In this document: piece by piece, positions 22,186 to 32,888 of the stretch
Numbering within the stretch: the first letter of the stretch is position 1
Layout: each line of letters begins with the position of its first letter
NCBI GenBank assembly: GCA_963930775.1
Contig: OZ005689.1
Coordinates: 36,839,351 to 36,903,350, forward strand
Origin: Cliona cf. orientalis
Taxonomy: Eukaryota; Porifera; Demospongiae; Clionaida; Clionaidae
DNA length: 64,000 nucleotides
Reading direction: 5' to 3'
Notes under the pieces: generated by a model
Databases searched by the model: none
Seen by the model: only the letters and a program-made list of their open reading frames with translations
What the model was told of the DNA's origin: nothing
Made by a program: the position numbers and the translations under genes

Positions 22186-22544
22186 TCGTAATGATAGATA
22201 CTGGGCATGCACTCGATCAGCTTTTATAGCTATTGTATGTCCTTAGCTTAATTGCAAGAAGTATTATAGACAAAAAAAATGCATTATTATTTGATTAACT
22301 TAATGTTAGCGGATTGTAGTCTCGAGTTTTGACACCTACCAGGTTTGTTAAACAGCTTTCAGTGATTAAGAATTAGACATCTCAGATATTTAATTTAAAT
22401 CTATACAGCCCGGCGTGTGCTCTCTAAGTTTCTAATTTTCTTTCTAAGTGTACAGAAAGTTTTGCTTCCAAATATGATTTTCGTATGACATTGTACTATC
22501 TTTTGCAATTGTGTATGGGCAAGTTCATCCCAGTCCTAAACCTG

Positions 22545-22900
22545 CAGATCCAGGAAGTGCATCTGGTGCCACATTCCGATTTTTATTTTTTCATATCTGT
22601 CTTATCTATATAGGCTATTTTTCACTTCTAGGACTCTAAGCAAAGATCAGAAGACAGGACAGTAACTCTTCTTGTGCTCGCTCAAGTCCTATAACTTGGA
22701 GACATTTATGAACTCCACGGCATGCGCTTTTGTTTGTGCTTGCTACTTGCAAGCTCTCACAAAATGTGGTACGTTTTTGTTCCCTTGGATGGATTCCCGT
22801 TATTCAAACACCATTTAATAGCACTTGTGCTGCTCTACAATATGAGACTTGAATAAAATTTTTCCATCGAGCGGTTCCAGAGATACACGACATTGAAAAT
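22545..22900 (+). repeat. Dispersed ~350-bp repeat, copy 3
   Basis: Collinear with 745-1115: 'gatccaggaagtgcatc' near the start, then 'cacttctaggac', 'agacatttatgaactcc', 'ggattcccgttattcaa', 'gctctacaatatgag' and 'gagcggttccagag'. Identity is roughly 70-75% by eye. Confidence 0.6.
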
Positions 22901-23032
22901 CAGTATTACGCATAGTATATTCCGTAACAACTGACCCAAGCTGATGTTATTCACGTAAGAATCTCATGTGGGTGTGACTTATCTACTGCTACTTCTGGCA
23001 TCAGGTTGCTCCGGTGCATTAAGGACCGAAAT

Positions 23033-23365
23033 CGTTATGTACAGAGATCCTAATTAGATTATTGGCGCGTGGTTATGACGCAATCACGCGCGTGTATAAT
23101 GTATAATAATATACGCGGTATGGATGGGAGGGGCTGGGGGGTTGGGGATGGGTTGCCAATGGTTAGTAGGGTTAGTCTCTAGGGTTTGTGTATGAAAGGG
23201 GGGAAATAATGATTGGCAGCAGCGACAACAGCGGTGGTGTAGTGGTTGGGGCTCTTGTGTGGAACAGAATGTAGTGGGTTCGAATCTCGCTTTATGCTTA
23301 TTGTTTTTTTTTCTTTTCACTTGTTGAAATTTTTCTAAGTTCTCGTAGGATCTCTGTACATAACG
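23033..23365 (+). mobile_element. 333-bp inverted-repeat element with Pol III promoter
   Basis: The left end CGTTATGTACAGAGATCCT and the inverted right end (aggatctctgtacataacg) are perfect 19-bp matches. The element sits in the tip of MITE P1b and contains the tRNA-like unit at 23231-23293. It therefore combines DNA-transposon-type ends with a SINE-like promoter. Confidence 0.75.
23231..23293 (+). ncRNA. tRNA-like Pol III unit (SINE-like)
   Basis: An A box TGGTGTAGTGG (23235-23245) fits TRGYNNANNGG fully. A B box GGTTCGAATCT (23277-23287) follows 31 bp later, normal tRNA spacing. A 9-T run shortly downstream (about 23304) can stop Pol III. The T-arm-like stem forms with wobble pairs, but acceptor and anticodon stems are not convincing, so it is not called a functional tRNA gene. 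Confidence 0.6.
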
Positions 23366-24167
23366 GGATCCTGACTGGGACCGTGGACGCCGTGCGCAAT
23401 GCGCTTAATTAGCTATTCTTATGCAAATCGATCACGTGGACCTGATAACAATGTTGTGCTACCCTCGCTAATCGAGTTATCTGTTGATAGAAAAATTAAT
23501 GTCTAATAAAGGTTCTATAAACTTACAAAAACACTGTAGAGCCGTTCGCCTTCCTGAGGAAAGGTTTGCCAGGTGTACTATAGCACGATGTACAAGTTGA
23601 TTTGTCATGTGACCTATGGATACACTGACAATCATAGCCATACAGCCATGCAGTAGAGTCTAGGCAGCTCGAGGCGGTGGAGAAAACTTGCCAGAGAAGG
23701 TGGCAAACGAAGGTTATTAGTTAATTTGGATAACAAAGATGAGATGCTGCTTTTGCAAAGTGAATTGGTTACTTATCCTTCGAGTTATTTCAAGAAGATT
23801 GTTGTCTCAGCAATCGTGAGTAGACGTTTTTATTGATTGTTTCTTACTTGTTAGTTCAGGCAGCCTTACAAAAGCAGAACTAGTTAATACAATCGTAACA
23901 ATCGTGTTAAGAGCAAAAAAGTCAGTATCCAAGTAGTTTTTCACCACCGCCTTTCTCGATTTCTGCTCAATTAGTGGGTGTGTTACTGAAGCCGTAACAG
24001 TGCTGTTATTTGGTGGGCGTGGCTAGGAGTCCCTGATCTAACTTATGGTGAGGGTTTGATGTCAGCCATACATACATTTGGGGAGATATGACACCTCAAA
24101 CATAACATAAAAATGTCCTGCAAAATGGCTGTCCCAGTCCTTAATGCACCTGAGTGGGTGAGTCTTT

Positions 24168-25034
24168 AAGGTACCATTAAATTGCGTGGGCGTGAGGTGG
24201 GACCAGAAGCCGAGCCGGAAGGGAGGGGCCAGGCCACGCCCAAAACAGCACCACCCTGCGCCTCAAGGACCATCATTCTCAATCACGTGCCGACTGGCCA
24301 CCGGATGTCCACTGGAAGCCCACAATCAATCCCAATTAAAACACACAGCTTCCTCAAGGCCAAAACACACACAAACACTTGGAGGCCGTTCTGCCATACT
24401 GCCCACACAAGAGCTCACCTCATTTCCTGTGTGGGCGGGGTAACAACACGTCATCGCAACCACATCCGCTTCAAACCATCGTCAGCCTCCGTCCAGCCGT
24501 ACAGTCCCCTCGATCGCACCGGCATACAGTGCCTCATTAACTGACATGGCCTCACCTTTGACCTCCTGCCACGCCCCCGAAGCCTCCTGGCCGGGTGCAA
24601 AGGTCACCACCGCATCTGGGACACGCCCACCTATCGCCGCGGCCAAGTCCCAGGCTCCGATATCCAAGCACTGGCCCGTGAAGCCACGCCCAATCGGAAG
24701 CAATAAAACCTACATTAATGCACACGCACACACTCCACACAGTGCCAGGAACACGCCCACATGCTTAATTAGGCCTAATTAGCTTTTTGTCGTTGCGGTT
24801 AATAATTAAGAAAGAATGCTTTGATCTTGCTTTGATGTGGGCCATTACCGGTGTTTTCTTCAGGGGCCACTTCCGGTCGCTAATTACACGCGCATAATCA
24901 TCCCTGGCCGATTCTGGACACGCCCACCTTCGACCAAAAGCACTCGTATGGCCTCTTTGGCCACGCCCCTTCACGATTGGCTAATTGAATTAGCCATTCC
25001 TGACGCTCACACCCACGCACTTTAATGCTACCTT
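24168..25034. mobile_element. 867-bp GC-rich MITE with CACGCCC words
   Basis: Inverted ends: left AAGGTACCATTAAATTGCGT then gggcgtgag; right, inverted, AAGGTAGCATTAAAGTGCGT then gggtgtgag. The interior is much more GC-rich than its surroundings and has at least seven CACGCCC or GGGCGTG words. A minus-strand frame (24482-24703) has protein-like composition but no recognised domain. It borders the truncated left side of MITE P1c. Confidence 0.7.
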
Positions 25035-26214
25035 GAGCAGAAATCGAGAAAGGCGGTGGAGAAAAACTACTTGGATACTGACTTTTTTGCTCTTAACACG
25101 ATTGTTACGATTATATTAACTAGTTCTGCTTTTGCAAGGCTGCCTGAACTAACAAGTAAGAAACAATCAATAAAAACGTCTACTCACGATTGCTGATCGA
25201 GAACAATCTTCTTGGAATAACTCGAAGGATATGTAACCAATTCACTTTGCAAAATCAGCATCTCATCTTTGTTATCCAAATTAACTAATAACCTTCGTTT
25301 GCCACCTTCTCTGGCAAGTTTTCTCCACCGCCTCGAGCTGCCTAGACTCTACTGCATGGCTGTATGGCTATGAATGTGGGCGTGTCCATAGGTCACATGA
25401 CAAATCAACTTGTGCATCGTGCTATAGTACACATGGCAAACCTTTACTCAGGAAGGCGAACGGCTCTACAGTGTTTTTGTAACATATCAAGAAGTTGGTG
25501 ATCATTTGCTCAAGCTCACACTTTTTCACACAAATGACACATTCAGTCAATGTATTATCTCTATGGAAATAGATTTGTTCTTTGCCATTTTCTGCTTCCA
25601 GGTGCACCATATAAAAAAAAATAGGCCAGCATCACTTTCTTTGCATCACTAGCTATGCACCAATACCAAACATACAAGTAGGAGGAGCTTTGTCTCTCTG
25701 CCGATTTTGCGCAAAAATTTAATATTAGCATATATGGAAAAATCGGGAGTGTCCCGCTTTTCCGCGTTAATATCTCGAGTACAGAGGCTTGCAAGAAAAA
25801 AAATAGGGCACCATCAGGAACCTGAAAGAACGGAGATTTACAGGGAACAGGAGCGGTGATCTCATCTATTATGGCCTTTCTGCCGATTCTTTCAGAAGCT
25901 GGGACATTCGAAAATCTTCCTTCGTAATACAATACAGTGGAGGATACGTAGAACGGAGGCGTCAATCATAGCCAGTCACGCCTACTCACACCATCTTTAT
26001 TGTATTAGCACACTAGTAAGCATGATCACTGGTAGTACAAAACTTTTTGATATGGTTGATCGAACCTTTATTAGACATTTTCTATCAACAGATAACTCAG
26101 TTAGCGAGGGTAGCACAATAGTGTTATCAGGTCCACGTGATTAATTTGCATATGAATAGCTAATTAAGCGCATTGCGTGTAGCGCGTACGGTCCCAGTCC
26201 TTAATGCACCTGAG
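25035..26214 (+). mobile_element. MITE 'P1', copy c, truncated and interrupted
   Basis: Same orientation as 14918-15734. The left end is missing: similarity starts abruptly at 'gagcagaaatcgagaaaggc', next to the 24168-25034 element. The right end is intact (CCCAGTCCTTAATGCACCTG then AG|TA). A 0.57-kb insertion splits it at 25483-26054. Confidence 0.85.
25483..26054. mobile_element. Insertion inside MITE P1c
   Basis: Inferred by comparing copy c with copy a: sequence after 'gtgtttttgtaa' is foreign until 'gttgatcgaacc'. The ends are short inverted repeats, 'catatcaagaagtt' and 'aactttttgatatg'. The minus strand has open frames (25561-25965, 25422-25610) with protein-like stretches such as HLEAENGKEQIYFHRDN, but no family is recognised. 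Confidence 0.6.
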
Positions 26215-27297
26215 TATAAATGTTTGCGTATTTTTTTATCACTGTTATAATATATTATATCCCTACTTCATCTTTCAAATTCAATTTTGTGGAATACAAT
26301 TCAATATTATGATTGTCCATAGTAATAATTATTATGAATATTATCACTATGATGATCCCAGTGTAGCATCAGATCTTAACTTGTTGATGATAGCTATGCT
26401 AATATTGCTATTTTAATACAAAGCACACTATATAGCTTGGGACTGTTTTAGTAGGTAAAGATCGAAACTTAACTCCAACAACACCTGGCACAGGACTATT
26501 ATACCGATCAACACGAGGCATGCAGTAGAGTACTGCCAATATTGTAACTACACATGAAACTAAACAGTAATTATTTATTGTGAGGTTCTTTACATTACAT
26601 CAGCACACTATAACATGGACATGTAATAATAATTATTAAGGAATATTGACCATTCAATTTTGTTGAACACACAACAAACATGCATAATTGAATGCGGAAA
26701 ATTGTCTAAAAAGTTCAAAAATGGACTACAAACTGAACACCCTACTCTACCAAATCACCCTAATTTTCAAAAATGTGAAATTTCTATTGCTCATAAAATG
26801 CATATTTTAAAGATTAGGGGGGCTAACTCAACATTCATGGGTTAGGCCAATCTGGTTCTCAGCCCTTCATTTAATTTTGTAAGTTGGTGTACTCTGCAAG
26901 CTTCCAACCTGTACAATAGATAAAGGACAAAGTATATACACGGTATAAATAGTGTGTCACACAAACTCAGCACAAGCTTACACTGGGTTGTGAGCAAGAC
27001 TTGAAGCAACAGTCTCCTGCAGGATGGGCTCTTGATATCTCCTTCAGCCATTTCCTGCTATTACTATGAAGAGAAACATTATTAGTAAAAATCAAAAGAA
27101 GCTCCACTCCCACAAACTTGCCTTAATTATTATCAGACATAATTGTCTAAGTTGCAACTATCACACCAACATGTTTCCTGCAGTATAGAAACCCTCGATT
27201 CACTGCCTTCTTATTGGACAATGCATGGTTGCCTTACCTCCACAAAAATCTATGGTAGCTCCAATACAACAGCCATATCAGTATCCCTGTATTTAAA
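26215..27297. other. Intergenic, AT-rich
   Basis: No supported gene or clear repeat. Short open frames only. Confidence 0.4.
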
Positions 27298-27541
27298 TAC
27301 CGTAAATCATGAAATTTATGCGTGCATCTTGTTCATGCTAATTGATGCATGGTATAGCATGAATTATTTTAACTAACACAATTATTACCCATACGCATGT
27401 GCCAGTGATTGAGAGACTCTAGCTAAAACATAATTGCTCTGGCAAGTATCTCAAGGTTGAAATGCGCATGATTTTAATGACATTAATTTTTAATTTGATC
27501 ACTGAACCACATGATTTTAATGCAACACTTGATTTACGGTA
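27298..27541. mobile_element. MITE with TACCGTAAATCA ends
   Basis: Left TACCGTAAATCATGAAAT and inverted right end (gatttacggta) share about 12 terminal bases including the TA target. 244 bp, non-coding. Confidence 0.55.
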
Positions 27542-27659
27542 GTACCTATAGTTGACCATTATAGCCAGTAGCTGATAGATTGGATAAGGCCTGTGACTTC
27601 TCACACATCACTGGTTAGCTACACTCAGGAAATCTGAAGAGACAAAATTAAATAATATT

Positions 27660-28340
27660 ATTATTGTGAAAAAAATGCAATCAACCACTTTCCTGCCTGC
27701 ATGGTGAAGTGGGGAAACTGCCTCTTCTTAGATATTTCAGTTCACCCCCTGGCTGGTCTTCAAATGCTGCATAATACACAAATCCAAAGATAGGTTGATC
27801 AGATTGTATATGAAAATTAATGACTTCCCTGAGAGAATAAAATCAATCAGGAGGGATACGTGACATCACCCGACCTCGAGAACATGATAAAAAATAAGAA
27901 ATGCACACCACAAAAAATTAGATTACTCTCCTGAGAAAAAAAAAAATTGCAACTCAAATCTTCCCTTCATCTATAATCTGACCTTGGAAGGGTGCACAAA
28001 AAATAAATGTATATTAGAAAAAAACTCTTATCAGTTACTACTTCCCTGAGGGATCCTATTGGATACTCCACCTCACCTCTGGAGGCACACATGTAGGGAC
28101 TAGCACCTGCAGAATTGGTAATAGCCAGCTAAAGAGCAATGAAAGTAAATTGGGTAAAATTATGTAACAAAGTGAAAATTCAAATAAATCACTTCCCTGA
28201 AAAAAATACATCTTCATCTTGTTGAGATATCTATCTCACCTGGTTAATATTGGTAGGGCTAAAATAAAAAAAAATGCATAAACATCACACATCACATAAA
28301 AAGGTTGCATCGAGTCACTTTCCTGGGAATTTTTTAAAAA
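27660..28340. repeat. Degenerate ~105-145-bp tandem array
   Basis: A box like 'actt(t/c)cctgag' recurs near 27688, 27820, 27925, 28046, 28192 and 28317, each preceded by A-rich sequence with 'aaaaatgca' words. Similar boxes reappear near 30673 and 30811. The units are strongly diverged, so this is a weak call. Confidence 0.35.
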
Positions 28341-29020
28341 GTTGACGTGATTGGTCGACTAGAAAAAAAAACATTTGGGAGAGTACATACACAAGTAGTA
28401 AATTTAATTATAAAAATGAGCAATTAAAAAATGATACTGCAATCTAAGTATAACTTGCATTTGTATAACACATGAACCAGAAAGATAAGTACTACACTAG
28501 AGTGATGAAGACTAAGGACTGAAAAGGAGCCCTCAGTACAAAGAAACATGTGATACACAAAATTTAATGCAATTACACTATCATAGTAAAAATTATTGTG
28601 GTATGGTAGATACACTGAAGGTAATTATTATATATTATTACCAGTAAATTTTAATTTGCATTTTAAAAATTGCAATTTAAAAACTGAATGTTATTAAACT
28701 AGCAGCAAGTTTTAATTTGCATTTTAAACTGCAATTTAAAACTGGAAAATTTCATGAAGATTGTATATCAGCACCAAAAGAGTAAGTGCTCAAAGCTCAC
28801 TTTTAATTAAATTTTTACAAGTAGCTATATTATATAACACAATGTCATGCATACTTTCACACTGGCGATAGCTAAAATTGGTACATCACCTTTGCCAAAA
28901 TCTTCTCGCTTCTACAGGCATTGAAATATCTGCAGAAACAAGAGAGAAGAGAATAAAATTAATTTAGATCACATGAATACTTCAAACCACCTCCCCTCCC
29001 ATCAAGGACAATTATCTGAG
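28341..29020. other. AT-rich non-coding
   Basis: Contains a diverged direct duplication near 28640-28740 ('ttttaatttgcattttaaa' and 'tgcaatttaaaactg' in both halves). No gene is supported. Confidence 0.4.
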
Positions 29021-29251
29021 AATAACTGCCCTGCAAGAGAGCCAGACATACACCAGAAATGACAGCCACGGACTACCACCCCAGCATAAGCTGGTGTACT
29101 CTCAATTCATACCACAGCCAAAACTGCCCTGCAAGAGAGACAGACATACACCAGGAATAATAGCCACAAACTACCACCCCAGCATAAGCTGGTATACCCT
29201 CAATACACACCACAGCTGAACTCGACCCTCCCCCCCCCCCCCCCCCCCGCC
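29021..29251. repeat. 98-bp tandem duplication, locus 1, plus C tract
   Basis: 'ctgccctgcaagagag' starts at 29026 and again at 29124 (98 bp). Each unit ends in 'ccaccccagcataagctggt'. A C-rich run of more than 20 bases follows at 29228-29251. The same two-unit arrangement occurs at 31343-31540. Confidence 0.8.
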
Positions 29252-29619
29252 CCATAGATGGATCTAGGTATATAGCTAAAGTACTAGACGATGTGCACTA
29301 TATACCACATACAATATATCTTTTACAAATCCTTGAAGAAGCAATCCACCAAAAATCCACAATGTCAAACGACGTCATCTAACACCACAATACCTCATAG
29401 GACAAATTAGAGACAAGTCCATAGCACATTGTGTATATTTTAAGAGAATATTGCACCTTTACCACTCACCCATCTTTGGTGCACACACAAACTATCATAC
29501 TTGGCAGATGGGGCACCCTATCAATATCACAGCGAATTTTTGAGTTGATGACCATTACCAATTGTACTAGACTTGATATTCTCACGCTATCTTTGTCAAT
29601 TGTCTAAGACTGAAAGTCT

Positions 29620-30130
29620 TTGTCTCAGACTTGCCTTCACCTTTTAACCTTTCAATAAAACTTGTCTGCATCAAGCACTTGTGCTCACCAAGAACTTACT
29701 TCACCTCAGACATCTTCGCCCAGAGAAACTACACTCTAGGACTTGCTTCTGTTGTGGCCTTATCACCTCAGACATCTTCACCTGAAGAATATGAACACTC
29801 CAGGATTTTCTTCACTGAGGACTTTGTCTTCACCCCAGACACCTTCACCCAGACTATTTACACTCAGGACTTGCTTCCGTTGTGGCCTTATCACCTCAGA
29901 TATTTTCACCTAGAATGTGAACACTCTAGGATTTGCTTCACTGAGGACTTGTCTTCACCTCAGACAACTTCACCCAGAATGCGAACACTCTGGGGCTTGC
30001 TTCACTGAGGACCTGTTCACCACCTCACCATGAATGACACTCTGGGATTTGCTTCACTGGGGGGTTCTTCACCACTTCACCTAGAGCGACTCTCCAGGGC
30101 TTCCTTCACTGAGGACTTGGCTTCACCTTA
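29620..30130. repeat. Degenerate minisatellite, ~64/128-bp period
   Basis: 'ggacttgcttctgttgtggcc' recurs about 128 bp apart, and 'tgcttcactgaggact' and 'cacctcagac' words recur at roughly half that spacing. The 125-residue frame over it is a by-product of the repeat. Confidence 0.6.
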
Positions 30131-30974
30131 GGATTTACCGTCAGCTAGAGCTGCTAACCTAATGCTTTAGTCTACTCCGAAGGCTTACAAGCCAAAAAGT
30201 TGCTCAATACAATAGGTAATGGTCGTCAATTCAAAATACACATTATCATGCATGCACACACCAAAATCACAGAAGATATGGGCAACACATTTTTCCCTAT
30301 GAACTCCGTAACAAGCTTATTCAATCTAACTTATGGAATTCATTGCAAATATGCTGGCCAGACATATTCACACTGATCCAAAATATAAAAAGCAGAAATC
30401 TTCCAAAGAAGATGAGGGTAGGGGAGGGATAGAGAGATTGTGTGCCCATATCAGATAAGGATACTGTACTTAATCTAATACAACACATGGAAAAAAAGCC
30501 TGGCACAGATTTAGGGATAGCTAAAGTCAACTCCATTACAAATGCATGCTTCCTTTTACAACTACAATAATGACTTATCTTTCAAAAATCCAAAAAAAAT
30601 GCAGGCATCTCCCAGGGATATCAACCACCAACAATCAGATGTATGGGCATAATAAATAAAGCCTAGAAAAAAGGATTACTTCCCTTTTGTGGGGTGGTGG
30701 TGGGGGGGGGGGGGCGGGGGGGGGGGGGGGGACATCTGCACTTAGCTACACCTGATATTGGTAGATTAAGACAACATAAAAAATGCACCACAGAAGTAGA
30801 ATCAGTCAAAGTACTTTCCTGGAGCGAGGGGGGGGGGGGAGAGATGGGGGAGGGGTTCAATAGAGTCCACTTATTTTTCACTTTTGCAGGCATCAAAATA
30901 TGTGCAGAAATGAGAGAGAGAGGGGGAGGGGGAGGGAGAGAGAATAAATTCACATCATGATAATACTATGTGAA
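30131..30974. other. Non-coding with long G tracts
   Basis: Holds a fragment of the TACCGTACTTAATC MITE family near 30459-30492 ('ctgtacttaatctaatac'), a G-rich run at about 30700-30731 and another at 30829-30838. No gene. Confidence 0.5.
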
Positions 30975-31112
30975 CAAATTAATGTATTAAAAAAGCACAC
31001 ATAATTTGAAGATTATTATGTATAGTAAATTTAATTCATTAAAAGCACACATAAATTAAACATTATTATGTGCATTAATATTAATTTATTAAAAGCACAC
31101 GTAAATTGGACA
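30975..31112. repeat. Short AT-rich tandem repeat, ~55-bp period
   Basis: Three diverged units share 'attaaaagcacacataa' and 'attattatgt' words. Confidence 0.6.
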
Positions 31113-31334
31113 TCAATAAGCTACAAGTTGCTAGTTATACACTCTAATGATTTCAACCCGTCACAGGCGTCTGTCTGCCCGCAGAGCGAACCCCGCAGAC
31201 AATAGACATTGCCCCAAAGGACTGCGGAGCACACTAAACGCATAAACTGTGTGCCTCAGGCTTGAGAAAAATTCAGAGATCATAGCAACATCTATGATAC
31301 CAGGCCCACCTCCCCTTATGGTAAGAAAACTTGC

Positions 31335-31545
31335 GAGAATAACTGCCCTGCAAGAGAGCCAGACATACACCAAAGTAAGTAGCCACAAACTATCACCCCA
31401 GCATAAGCTGGTATACTCTCAATGCATACCACAGCCGAAACGGCCCTGCAAGAGAGCCAGACATACACCAGGAATAATAGGCACGGACTACCACCCCAGC
31501 ATAAGCTGGTATACCCTCAATACACACCACAGCTGAACTCAACAG
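31335..31545. repeat. 98-bp tandem duplication, locus 2
   Basis: Units start at 31343 and 31441 and are close relatives of the units at 29026 and 29124. The unit length is not a multiple of three and both strands carry stops between units, so it is not a coding repeat. Confidence 0.8.
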
Positions 31546-32888
31546 AACTACGCAAACCATCAATTCCTCTTTTTCGCTTGAGCCATGGATACCTACGGTC
31601 ACAGAAGACATGATGGCCAGGCATGTATTCTGTGACGATGAGCCGGAGGAAGCTCATTTGTCATCAATGCACAGATCAACTAGTGTGCCTTCAACAAGCA
31701 GTGCCAATCCATTGACAGGCCGTGGGGCAACTAAAGTGTCCGAAGACACAGCCCCAAGAAAGAGGAAGCAATGGCAATTAAAAAAAATAATAATTCACTA
31801 GGGGTCCTCCAGACTCACCAGAAAATATGGTGAGCCTGGCACGGACCTAGCTAGCTACGGTAAGCTAGTATACTCTCAATATATACACGTTTTGCAACAA
31901 AAAGGACGCGAAAATAGCCTATCAAATTCAAATATTAATTTTTGTCGGTACAAATTACTTATCTTTCACAAGTCCACGAAGATCCGAGCCAATGAGACTC
32001 TCCTATATAGCGATGGCCATCCGCACGCATTGACTAATCCAGCACCAAAATTAATTGCCGCAGCCAGTGTAGGTCTCCCTTCCGAAGCTTTGCTAGATAT
32101 AGCCCTTGACAGTCACGTGGAGGTCCCAGCTGGCAGTGATCTGATTGGTCCACAGATGGAACTCGAAACGCATGCGCATGTGTGATTCTCTGGATAATTT
32201 TAATTTCATGGTACTTATTATGATCTCCATGATGATCTTGTTGCATTTGTACAATAATATTGGCCATAGATTACGATAAATTAAATATTCATAGTAGAAT
32301 CGATACATAATAGTTTTATTATAGTTGAGAATTGAGTCAATAAAAAATAATGTGACTTGCCAGTTATATAATATTATGCATTGCTGCATAATAATACTAT
32401 GGCATGTATGCAAGAGTATCTTGGATGTGCTTCTGCTCCAAGTGTTTCAAAGTGCTCTGCATCATAAATAAAACATCCACACAATAATATCATATTATAA
32501 ATTAATCATTGAATAGTTATCTGAAAGTAATAAGGACTCCGGAGCACATTCAGCAGGGCCAAAGTGCCCTATTATAGATGCTGTATACAATCTGAAATCT
32601 GAATTTATAGAAAATCTGAAAATTGATGTGGGCGGTGACGATAAACTGCAAATTCAGTTTGCCTGGCCTAATAATGATGGTGGGGCACCCTATAGCTATC
32701 GGCAATAAAGGAAGTCTTTAGCATCAATATTGGTTACATGGTTAACCACAAAGTCTCCTAACTGAGGTATACAGCCCTATATATGCAGCTAATAAAGTAA
32801 CTTCCGCTTGAGTGAGTATATATTTCTGTATTCCAGACTTCAGCAATCATTGGCAGCTATTAATTTTATGCACTCTGTATGAGTAATA
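31546..32888. other. Intergenic upstream of the secreted-protein gene
   Basis: A short frame at 31610-31801 has a basic RKRKQWQLKK tail but no recognised domain. Near 32820 'ttctgtattccag' could be an acceptor ending a leader intron for the gene at 32889. Otherwise AT-rich. Confidence 0.35.

Larger units (their letters stand above)
23009..24154 (-). mobile_element. MITE 'P1', copy b, with nested insert
   Basis: Inverted relative to 14918-15734. One end reads CTCCGGTGCATTAAGGACC and the other GTCCCAGTCCTTAATGCACC followed by TGAG. The interior shares 'gataacaatgttgtgctacc', 'tacttatccttcgagttatt' and 'gaaaggcggt'-type landmarks with copy a. A 333-bp element is inserted close to the left tip. 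Confidence 0.85.

Noticed and set aside
23231..23293. Functional tRNA gene
   Set aside because: A and B boxes are good, but acceptor and anticodon stems do not form; better described as a tRNA-like promoter in a repeat.
24182..24782. Plus-strand frames in the GC-rich MITE
   Set aside because: GC-rich DNA gives long frames by chance; the translations are low-complexity and rich in His, Pro and Thr.
29631..30008. 125-residue frame
   Set aside because: It follows a degenerate minisatellite; the apparent protein repeats are produced by the DNA repeat.
30663..30960. Pro-rich and Gly-rich frames on both strands
   Set aside because: Created by homopolymer G tracts.
31610..31801. Small basic protein
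   Set aside because: Ends in RKRKQWQLKK but has no domain, no good start context and lies next to a repeat; left unannotated as a gene.
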